Shown here: positions 56,248 to 64,000 of the stretch, in pieces
Position numbering within the stretch: position 1 is the first letter of the stretch
How the letters are laid out: each line of letters opens with the position of its first letter
Made by a program: the position numbers and the translations under genes
Source of the DNA: Nonomuraea glycinis
Lineage (GTDB): Bacteria > Actinomycetota > Actinomycetes > Streptosporangiales > Streptosporangiaceae
NCBI RefSeq assembly: GCF_014646515.1
Contig: NZ_BMNK01000006.1
Location: forward strand, 1-64,000
DNA length: 64,000 bases
Direction: 5' to 3'
The notes under the pieces: generated by a model
Database searches by the model: none
Told to the model about the DNA's origin: nothing
What the model saw: only the letters and a program-made list of their open reading frames with translations

Positions 56248-57000
56248 TTGCGAGCTGAAGGCGCCACGAGGACCCCGGCGGTCCGCACCGCCGTCGTCTG
56301 GGACGCGCTGCGCGGGGTGCTGGCCGAGCTGGCCGCCACCACCGGGCGTGACGTGCTCGACATCGTCGACGCCGGCGGCGGCACCGGTGGATTCGCCGTG
56401 CCGCTCGCCGTGCTGGGTCATTCGGTGACCGTGGTCGACCCTAGCCCCGACTCGCTGGCCGCGCTGGAGCGCAGGGCCAAGGAGAAGGGCGTGGAGGTGC
56501 GCGGGCTCCAGGGCGACGCGGCCGACCTGGGAGACCTGCTCAGCGGCGACAGCGCCGACCTGGTCCTGTGTCACAGCGTGCTGGAGTACGTCGAGGATCC
56601 GCTCGGCGCGCTGACCGCCATCGCCCAGCTCGTCCGCGCCGGCGGCGCGGTGAGCGTGCTGGCCGCCAACCCGGTGGCCAGCGCCATCCATCGCGCGCTG
56701 GCCGGGCAGTTCGACGAGGCCAGGTCCGTGCTGACCGACCCGGCCGGGAGCTGGGGCGACCGCGACCCCACGCCCCGGCGCTTCGACGCCGACGCCCTCA
56801 CCGGGCTGCTGACCACGGCGGGGTTCGCGCCGGGCGCGGTGCACGGCGTGCGGGTCTTCGCCGACCTGGTGCCGAGCCGCCTGCTCGACGGAGAGCCGGG
56901 CGCCGCCGACGCGCTGGTGGCCCTGGAGCAGGCCGCCTCGGCGCATCCGGTGCTGCGCGACATCGCGACCCAACTCCATGTGCTGGGCCATCGACGGTGA
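56248..57000 (+). CDS. Class I SAM-dependent methyltransferase
   Basis: A 250-residue methyltransferase. The SAM-binding motif VDAGGGTGGFAVPLA (about residues 40-54) is followed by VVDPSP, QGDAADL and LVLCHSVLEYVEDP. Relatives are encoded directly before dinB in actinomycetes, as here. Substrate unknown. The start is TTG 56248 with GAGGGAGG upstream. The 211-bp gap before it has two copies of a GCGGGTCCTCGGGC-type phrase and no gene. Confidence 0.85.
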   Translation: MRAEGATRTPAVRTAVVWDALRGVLAELAATTGRDVLDIVDAGGGTGGFAVPLAVLGHSVTVVDPSPDSLAALERRAKEKGVEVRGLQGDAADLGDLLSGDSADLVLCHSVLEYVEDPLGALTAIAQLVRAGGAVSVLAANPVASAIHRALAGQFDEARSVLTDPAGSWGDRDPTPRRFDADALTGLLTTAGFAPGAVHGVRVFADLVPSRLLDGEPGAADALVALEQAASAHPVLRDIATQLHVLGHRR

Positions 57001-57009
57001 CCACCGGCG

Positions 57010-57032
57010 TTGAACACGTGTTCGGATAGAAT
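57010..57032 (+). promoter_or_regulatory. LexA-like box and -10 of dinB
   Basis: TTGAACACGTGTTCGG (57010-57025) has a perfect 12-bp palindromic core GAACACGTGTTC and matches the SOS consensus at 10 of 12 fixed positions. TAGAAT (57027-57032) starts 1 bp after it. LexA bound here would cover the promoter. Confidence 0.65.
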
Positions 57033-57039
57033 AGGCGGC

Positions 57040-58281
57040 GTGTCTCGTAAGCAGATCACAGGCATGGGCCCCGCTCCGCGGACCGGGGTCGATGACAGCG
57101 GCTGTCCCATCCTGCATGTCGACATGGACGCCTTCTTCGCCAGCGTCGAGCTGCTGGAGCGTCCCGAGCTCCGGGGACGTCCGGTGATCGTGGGCTCGCC
57201 CGCCGGGCGCGGGGTGGTGCTCAGCGCCACCTACGAGGCCAGGGCCCAGGGGGTGCACTCGGCGATGCCCATGAGCAGGGCGCGCAGGCTGTGCCCGCGG
57301 GCGACGATCATCCCGCCCAGCCACGGCAAGTACACCGAGGTCTCCCGGGGCGTCATGGAGATCTTCCACGCGGTCACCCCGTTGGTCGAGCCCATCGCCT
57401 CCGACGAGGCGTTCCTGGACGTGGCCGGCGCCGGACGCAGGCTGGGCTCACCCAGCGTGATCGCCGCGATGATCAGGGCCGAGGTGCTGGAGCGCTTCGG
57501 GATCACCTGCTCCGTGGGCATCGCGAGCAGTAAATTCATCGCCAAGCTCGCCTCGAAGCAGTGCAAGCCCGACGGCATGCTGGTGGTGCCCGCCGACGAG
57601 GTGGTGGCCTTCCTGCATCCGCTGCCCGTGTCGGCGCTGTGGGGCGTCGGTGAGCGCACCGAGCAGTCCCTGGTGCGTCTGGGCATCCGCACCGTCGGCG
57701 ACCTGGCCAGGGTGCCTCCCGGCACGCTCCAGCGCGAGCTGGGGCAGGCGGTGGGCGGTCATCTGGCGGCGCTGGCCTGGGGGCGGGACGAGCGGGCGGT
57801 GACCGCGCACGTCCCCGACAAGAGCATCGGCAACGAGGAGACCTTCGCCGTCGACGTCGACGATCCCGAGGTGATCAGGCGCGAGCTGCTGCGCCTGTCC
57901 GAACGCGTGGCCGCTCGGATGCGTAAGGCCGGACACGTGGGCAGGACTGTAAGCGTGAAGCTGCGCCGCGCCGACTTCTCCACGATCAGTCGGTCCAGGA
58001 CCCTCAAAGAGCCCACCGACGTCGCTCAGGAGATTTACGCCACAGCCTGTGAGCTGTTCCAGGCGGCGGATCTCGACCGCGTGCGGTTGCGCCTGGTGGG
58101 GGTCCGGATGGAAGGTCTGCGCCCTGCCGATTCGGCGTCCCGCCAGCTCAGCCTGGGTGAGCGGGAGACCGGCTGGCGCGAGGCCGAGCAGGCCATGGAC
58201 CGGGCTGTGCGGAGATTCGGTCCCGATGCGGTGCTCCCGGCATCGCTAGTTCGGGGCAGACTTGATGAAATGGAGGCGTGA
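57040..58281 (+). CDS. dinB: DNA polymerase IV (Y-family)
   Basis: A 413-residue translesion polymerase. Catalytic motifs are intact: HVDMDAFFASVE (metal Asp), YEARAQGVHSAMP, SDEAFLDV (Asp-Glu) and GIASSKFIAKLASKQCKPDG. A C-terminal little-finger domain ends in a region rich in charged residues (RQLSLGER). GTG 57040 lies 7 nt after TAGAAT, so the transcript is probably leaderless and begins at the start codon. The LexA-like box at 57010 suggests DNA-damage induction. Confidence 0.95.
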   Translation: MSRKQITGMGPAPRTGVDDSGCPILHVDMDAFFASVELLERPELRGRPVIVGSPAGRGVVLSATYEARAQGVHSAMPMSRARRLCPRATIIPPSHGKYTEVSRGVMEIFHAVTPLVEPIASDEAFLDVAGAGRRLGSPSVIAAMIRAEVLERFGITCSVGIASSKFIAKLASKQCKPDGMLVVPADEVVAFLHPLPVSALWGVGERTEQSLVRLGIRTVGDLARVPPGTLQRELGQAVGGHLAALAWGRDERAVTAHVPDKSIGNEETFAVDVDDPEVIRRELLRLSERVAARMRKAGHVGRTVSVKLRRADFSTISRSRTLKEPTDVAQEIYATACELFQAADLDRVRLRLVGVRMEGLRPADSASRQLSLGERETGWREAEQAMDRAVRRFGPDAVLPASLVRGRLDEMEA

Positions 58282-58483
58282 GGCGATGTCACGACTTCGG
58301 GGGAGGGGAGAATTATGGCCCAGAATGAAGCCATGACGTCACCTCCGGTTTGGTCTGCGTTGGACGTTTGCTTTCGCCTACGTCTACAGCCTCGTATTCT
58401 GGGGATAACCGACCGCGAGGTTCGGACACCCCGTGTCGTCCGTTGCCGTATTCCCCGTCCTGGGGCCGTCCTTGGGAGGCGCC

Positions 58484-58882
58484 GTGCCGCTCTCTGAGCA
58501 CGAGCAGCGCTTGCTCGACCAGATCGAGCAGGCCCTCTACGCCGAGGACCCGAAGTGGGCCAACACCGTAAGGATCAGTGACCCGCGCAGCCATTACAAG
58601 CGTCGCCTGGTCAAAGCCTCCATAGGCTTTGTCCTCGGTGTCGTCCTGCTGATGGTCGGCGTAGTGATCAACCTGATCCCGCTCGGCGTCGGCGGTTTCG
58701 TGGTCATGCTCGCCGCGTGTCTGTGGGGTCTGTCCAGCTGGAAACGTATGAATGGGTTCGGTGACTCCGCTTCGGCATCAGGAGCCAGCGCCCCAGGCAA
58801 GCAGGTCCGCCGGGGAGGGAACCGGGGGAGTTTCATGGAGCGTATGGAAGAGCGCTGGCGCCGTCGTCACGACGAGCACTGA
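58484..58882 (+). CDS. DUF3040 membrane protein
   Basis: A 132-residue protein of the actinobacterial DUF3040 family. It has the N-terminal LSEHEQRLLDQIEQAL signature, two membrane helices (about residues 48-68 and 72-90) and a basic C-terminal tail. Function unknown; the gene commonly follows dinB near the start of the dcw cluster. GTG 58484 has GGGAGG upstream. Confidence 0.9.
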   Translation: MPLSEHEQRLLDQIEQALYAEDPKWANTVRISDPRSHYKRRLVKASIGFVLGVVLLMVGVVINLIPLGVGGFVVMLAACLWGLSSWKRMNGFGDSASASGASAPGKQVRRGGNRGSFMERMEERWRRRHDEH

Positions 58883-58900
58883 GCTTCAGCACCCATAAGA

Positions 58901-58948
58901 CGAACGTGCGGCCGTTCCCCTCCGGGGGAGCGACCGCACGCACGTTCG
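58901..58948. terminator. Bidirectional hairpin between DUF3040 and the transglutaminase
   Basis: CGAACGTGCG (58901-58910) and the inner TCCCC/GGGGA arms pair across 58936-58948, with a small bulge. It serves the two convergent genes. Confidence 0.7.
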
Positions 58949-58957
58949 GTCAGATCG

Positions 58958-61375
58958 TCATGCGCCCTTCTGCGCTGCCGTCCGCCGCCACCTGATGTTC
59001 TCCAGCCGGTCGAAGCCGTCCAGCAGACCCTCGCCCATGAGCCGCAGCCGCCGTAGCGTCGACGGCGGCATCAGCACCGCCCGCACCCGCCTCGCCCGCG
59101 ACACCGTCCCCGCCAGCGCCTGCCGCACCCTGCGCAGGTCCTTGTTCAGCGGGCCGATCTCGCCGGGATCCCTGGCGAACAGCACCCGCTCCACCGTCGT
59201 CGCGATCGTCATGACGGCCGCGCCCGACTCGGCGTCGAACTCGTACTGCTCGGTCAGCCGCCGCGCCAGCGCGCGCGGCGTCTCGCTGGCCTGGCGCGTC
59301 AGCCCGTAGTCGCACAACGCGTCGTCGAGCTCCGCCCAGGCCGCCGCGACCGATGGATAGTTCACCGACACGACCCTGGCCGTCACCCCGTCCGCCGGCC
59401 GCGACACCTTCCAGCCGAGCGTGCGGACCCGCCTGCTCCTCGTCACCAGCCTGATCGCGGCCGGGATGAGCAGGATCAGCAGGAACACGCCCGCGCCGAT
59501 GCCGATCTTGGCGATCAGCGGCATGGACTCGTCCGGCGGCAGCCCGCCGGCGGCGATGAGCGCCTCACGGTCGAGCTCGCGCGGGTTCTGCCGGGTCCCC
59601 GGGTCCTGCGGCTCGTCCGCGGAGGAGTCGGTGGCTCCGGGGGTCGGGGCCGCGCTGGAAGCCGTGGCGCTCGGCCGCGGCTGGGTGTAGGTCGGCACCC
59701 GGGCGCTGCCCTGGCCCAGCGAGCCCGCGGGGGTCGGCTCGAACGGCAGCCAGCCCACGCCCTCGAAGTACAGCTCGGGCCAGGAGTGGGAGTCGTTGGT
59801 GCCGACCGTCCACCGGCCGCCGATCTGCGTGCCGCCCGTGTAGCCGATCGCCACCCGCGAGGGGATGCCGGCGATCCTCGCCAGCAGCGCCATCGACGCG
59901 GCGAACTGCTCGCAGTAGCCCGCCCTGCTGCGCAGCAGGAAGTCCTGCAGCGCGGAGTTGCTGTGCCCCTGCGTCTCCAGGCTGTAGACGAAACCGCCGG
60001 TACGGGTGAAGAACTCCTGCAGCTTGACCGCGGCCTGATAGGGGGTCGACGCGCCCTGCGTCTCCTGCGCCGCCAGATCCGTGATCCCCGGCGGCAGGTC
60101 GTCGGGCACTTCCAGATAGCGAGGGTCGGCGCCCTGGGTGCCTTCGGGGAGCGAGTCCAGCAGGTCGGCCGTCGGCACCGGCTCGCTCGTGGCGACCTGG
60201 TACTCCACCCCCGCCGCCTCGTCGCGGGTGGAGAAGACCATCAGCGTGCTGACGTCCGCGCGCCAGTCACCGTCGATCCGGATCTCCCTGGCGGGATACG
60301 GCAGCGGCAGGAACGACAACTTGGCGATCTCGTCGCTGACGGTGATGGTGGACCGGACGTTGTCGACCTTCACGCGCCGGCTCAGGCCGGGCGGCGGCGG
60401 CAGCGGGCCGTTCTCCGTCCGGTTCTCCGGCGCGCCCTCCGGCTGCGTCATCCCGAACTGGTCGCCGTCGAAGGTGTCGAGCGCGTAGATCCTCAGATAG
60501 CGCGGCTGGTTGTCGTTGTTGACATAGGTGAGGACGGTGCGCTTCTCCGGCAGCTCCAGCTGCCCCTTCAGGTTCGCGATCGGGTTGGGGATGCTGATCG
60601 AGTTGCCCAGGCCGGAGCCGTTGCCGCCCACGCCGAAGCTGAAGAACGAGACCGGCTCCATCGCCGGCAGCGCCGCGGGCACCAGCACGGCCAGCGCGAT
60701 GGCGGCGAAGCCGATCCGCTTGCCCGACAGACGCAGCGCGCGCGTGTCGGCCGTGTGGGCGGGCAAATCGGCCCGGGCGGCCCGGGTGCGGCGCACCAGC
60801 ACCGCCCTGCCCCAGTGCCCGACCCGCTCACGCCCGTCGGCGGCCAGCATGCTGACGAAGCCGAGCGCCGCGATGATGAATGCGGGCCAGCTGATCGGAT
60901 CGATCAGGATCGTGGCCGGCACCGTGGCCAGCGCGAGCAGCGGCAGCCCGGCCAGCGCGGCCCGCCGCAGCCGGGCCGCCAGCAGGTCGACGATGATCGC
61001 GATCAGGCCGACGCCGCCGGCGGTCAGCAGCGAGATGCCCTCGTTGGCGGGCACCGGCGCGGCGAACCGCTGGATGTCGTCCCAGCCGGTGCTCAGCAGG
61101 CCGGCCAGCTCCAGGACCGACTCCTTGGTCGGCACGACCCACGCCCAGGCCTCCTCGGCGGTGAAGGACGCCGTCAGGAAGATCCACAGCGCTGCCACGC
61201 TGACCAGCGGCGCGGCCCACGCGGGCAGCGACAGCCGGGTGCTCAGCACGCTGGCGGCCAGTACGGCCAGCACCACGCCCAGTGAGCTCCAGAACCACCG
61301 GCCGCCCTCGAAGAGCGGATAGAGCAGGATGGCCGAGGTGAACGTCGCCACCGCGGCCGCTATCGAGAGCCTCAT
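58958..61375 (-). CDS. Membrane transglutaminase-like protein (DUF3488/TgpA-type)
   Basis: An 805-residue protein. It has about seven N-terminal membrane helices (to about residue 245), a large extracellular region and a transglutaminase-like domain with the Cys-His-Asp type site: SRAGYCEQFAASMALLAR near residue 480 and NDSHSWPELYF about 40 residues later. A Ser/Thr/Pro-rich linker, a further helix and a DUF4129-like cytosolic tail follow. The ATG at 61375 overlaps the DUF58 stop (ATGA). Function is unproven; it always accompanies MoxR and DUF58. Confidence 0.9.
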   Translation of the reverse strand: MRLSIAAAVATFTSAILLYPLFEGGRWFWSSLGVVLAVLAASVLSTRLSLPAWAAPLVSVAALWIFLTASFTAEEAWAWVVPTKESVLELAGLLSTGWDDIQRFAAPVPANEGISLLTAGGVGLIAIIVDLLAARLRRAALAGLPLLALATVPATILIDPISWPAFIIAALGFVSMLAADGRERVGHWGRAVLVRRTRAARADLPAHTADTRALRLSGKRIGFAAIALAVLVPAALPAMEPVSFFSFGVGGNGSGLGNSISIPNPIANLKGQLELPEKRTVLTYVNNDNQPRYLRIYALDTFDGDQFGMTQPEGAPENRTENGPLPPPPGLSRRVKVDNVRSTITVSDEIAKLSFLPLPYPAREIRIDGDWRADVSTLMVFSTRDEAAGVEYQVATSEPVPTADLLDSLPEGTQGADPRYLEVPDDLPPGITDLAAQETQGASTPYQAAVKLQEFFTRTGGFVYSLETQGHSNSALQDFLLRSRAGYCEQFAASMALLARIAGIPSRVAIGYTGGTQIGGRWTVGTNDSHSWPELYFEGVGWLPFEPTPAGSLGQGSARVPTYTQPRPSATASSAAPTPGATDSSADEPQDPGTRQNPRELDREALIAAGGLPPDESMPLIAKIGIGAGVFLLILLIPAAIRLVTRSRRVRTLGWKVSRPADGVTARVVSVNYPSVAAAWAELDDALCDYGLTRQASETPRALARRLTEQYEFDAESGAAVMTIATTVERVLFARDPGEIGPLNKDLRRVRQALAGTVSRARRVRAVLMPPSTLRRLRLMGEGLLDGFDRLENIRWRRTAAQKGA

Positions 61376-62624
61376 GCCGAACCTCCGGTGAGGGAATACC
61401 TGCCCCGGCTGGCGGCGTCCGGCCAGACCGAGGCGATCGAGACGCCGGCGGGCAGGCGGACGATCCGCCACCCGTAGCCGGCCAGGACGGTCTCCACGGC
61501 CCGGAGGTTCTCCGCCGAGCCGGGGGCCTCGCCGTCCCAGGTGTCCACGTCGAGCAGCACCGCCACACCGGTGATGCCGCTGTGCCTGAGCCGGGCCAGT
61601 TCCCGCGCCTCCTCCGGGTCGAGCGCGCCGACCACGGCCACGATCAGGCCGTCACCGCCGCCCTGCCGAAGCGCGGACACGCCCATCTCCAGCGAGCGGG
61701 CCGAGCTGCTGCGCACCATGGAGAGCGTGTCGAGCAGCGACCAGCTCAGTCCGGAGTCCGTCAGATGCTCGGCGCCCTGGTCGGTCACCAGCCGCAGGCC
61801 CAGGCCCTCACGCGAGAGGTGCACGCCGATCGAGGCCGCGGCCGAGACCGCCACCTCGAAGGAGGAGCGCGGGCCGTCGCCGCGGTGGGCGTACCTGCGG
61901 GTGTCGAGCAGGAGCGCGCCGCGGCTCTGCCACTGCTGCTCCTCGCGCCGTACCATCAGCTCGCCGTGGCGCGCGGTGGAGCGCCAGTGCACCCGGCGCA
62001 GGTCGTCGCCCTGCCGGTACTCGCGCGGCGCCACGTCGTCGTCGCCCGCGGCCGCCACGCTCCTCGTACGGCTGTCGCCGCCGCCGGTCCACTCGCCGGA
62101 CAGCCGTACGTGCGGCAGCGCCACCACCTGCGGGGTCACCACGAGGGTGTCGCTGATCGTGAACGCCCGGGCCAGCTCCACCAGGCCGAACGGGTCGGCG
62201 ATGCGCACCGACAGCGGGCCGATCGTGTAGCGCCCGCGCAGGTCGGAGCGGACCCGGTAGTCGATCTCCCGGACGCCGCGCGCCTCCACCCTGTCCAGCA
62301 CGAACCTGGGCCGCACGCCCAGCGCGTACGGGACGGTGTCCTCGATCAGCAGCAGCCCGGTCGGCAGCCTGGTCACGTTCTCCAGGCGCAGGGTCACGGT
62401 CGCCTCGCCGCCGACCTCGGCCCTGGCCGGGTCCAGGCGCCGGGCACAGCTGAGCCGGTATCGGGTGCGTGCCACCACCATCGCGGCCAGCAACGGCAGG
62501 GCCGTCACCAGCACCCCGATCCTGAACAGGTCGTTCTCGCCCAGCAGGACGGCCATCAGCAGCGCGGCCAGCCCGGAGGCGAGGAACGAGCGCCCCCTGG
62601 AGGTGAGCGCTCGCATTCCGGCTC

Positions 62625-62628
<4 letters not shown>
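61372..62628 (-). CDS. DUF58-domain protein
   Basis: A 418-residue protein with two N-terminal membrane helices, a beta-rich middle and the DUF58 core REYRQGDDLRRVHWRSTARHGELMVR (about residues 205-230; two adjacent blocks). A VWA-like C-terminus follows without a full MIDAS. GTG 62628 overlaps the MoxR stop (GTGA); ATG 62616 is the alternative. It is the partner of the MoxR ATPase. Confidence 0.88.
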
Positions 62629-63602
<974 letters not shown>

Positions 63603-63964
63603 CAGGCCTCCATGAGAAGTGCTTCGGCCGACCCGCGACGCAAGCATGCCTTTGCGGGTGCCAAGCCATTGTTTTCCATTATCTGCATGACCCTACGACT
63701 CTGGGCGTTCTACAGCGACTTTTGCGGATAATCCACAGAAGCCCGGTGCAGTTCCCGTTCTTGTCGCATACAGGTACGAATCCCGTGACACTCCCGCTGT
63801 GAGCCCGCCCCACTTTCCTCCACCGGGACCCTGCCGCCCCCTTGATCCGGGGAGGATCGCGGCCTTCGACACGCCCGTGACCGGGTGGGCGGCTCCACCG
63901 CACCCCCTCCGGCCTCAGCGCCCTGACCTGCGATAACGCGCGCCGAAACGGTGATCAAGAATGT
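63603..63964. other. Divergent intergenic region before mraZ
   Basis: No gene with coding character. On the minus strand GATAAT near 63680 is a possible -10 for the MoxR operon. Two minus-strand open frames (to 63903 and 63958) lack family match and a ribosome-binding site. Confidence 0.5.
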
Positions 63965-64000
63965 TAGAATCAGTTGACGGTGGGGAGAAGTGGAGTATGG
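63965..64000 (+). promoter_or_regulatory. Probable mraZ promoter and MraZ box (cut by the edge)
   Basis: TAGAAT (63965-63970) is a good -10. TGGGG (63981-63985) and TGGAG (63991-63995) repeat at 10-bp spacing, the form of the MraZ operator repeats upstream of the dcw cluster. The expected mraZ start would lie beyond base 64000. Confidence 0.5.

Noticed and set aside
63720..63740. DnaA box (TAATCCACA)
   Set aside because: A single site with one mismatch and no cluster, no dnaA/dnaN nearby.

Overview
The window looks like chromosomal DNA from a high-GC, sporulating-type actinomycete. Gene content points towards the Streptosporangiaceae (Nonomuraea- or Streptosporangium-like), but that placement is inference. 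The support is a strongly GC-skewed third codon position, many GTG starts and 4-bp stop/start overlaps, a BldD orthologue, actinobacterial mIHF, an apparently inactive PriA, an F420-type oxidoreductase and a dcw-type right edge.

Layout. 1-1.9 kb: a frameshifted TnpB-like transposase running off the left edge and a second broken gene. 2.0-4.8 kb: GNAT, YbaK-like deacylase, L,D-transpeptidase lipoprotein, TetR. 4.9-6.3 kb: cytochrome P450 plus its 3Fe-4S ferredoxin. 6.6-7.4 kb: two LexA-type boxes, a promoter, a heavily structured leader and a SAV_6107-like HEPN gene. 7.9-8.4 kb: bldD. 8.7-13.2 kb (minus): an arginine deiminase unit (arcA, arcC, APC permease, USP) without ornithine carbamoyltransferase. 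13.4-23.1 kb: the complete pyrR-pyrB-pyrC-carA-carB-pyrK-pyrD-pyrF operon. 23.7-28.1 kb: mIHF, gmk, rpoZ, coaBC, a small unknown gene, metK. 28.3-36.9 kb: priA, two unrecognised tandem paralogues, def, fmt, rsmB. 36.9-39.9 kb: membrane protein/TetR pair with three operators, rpe, an MpaB-type oxygenase. 40-44.8 kb: FMN riboswitch and ribD-ribE-ribM-ribBA-ribH with a PH-domain gene. 44.8-45.3 kb: a split remnant gene. 45.4-49.0 kb: CoxD/CoxE/XdhC/MocA-type molybdoenzyme accessory genes with no structural oxidase. 48.9-52.7 kb: endonuclease/phosphatase-family protein, LLM oxidoreductase, membrane pseudokinase. 52.7-54.8 kb: pepQ-efp-nusB. 54.8-57.0 kb: MerR/MBL pair and a methyltransferase. 57.0-58.9 kb: dinB with a LexA-like box, DUF3040. 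59.0-63.6 kb (minus): MoxR-DUF58-transglutaminase. The right edge ends in a probable mraZ operator.

How it fits together. Most of the window is housekeeping: pyrimidine and riboflavin synthesis, S-adenosylmethionine and CoA synthesis, translation initiation and termination of N-terminal formylation, and the start of the cell-division cluster. Carbamoyl phosphate links the arginine deiminase unit to the divergent pyr operon. Regulation visible in the DNA includes a PyrR leader, an FMN riboswitch, LexA-like boxes at two DNA-damage-type promoters, a BldD-like site upstream of bldD, three TetR operators and a MerR-type operator. At least seven genes have a -10 element 6-7 nt before the start codon, which suggests leaderless mRNAs. 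No tRNA, rRNA, CRISPR array or intact insertion sequence was seen.
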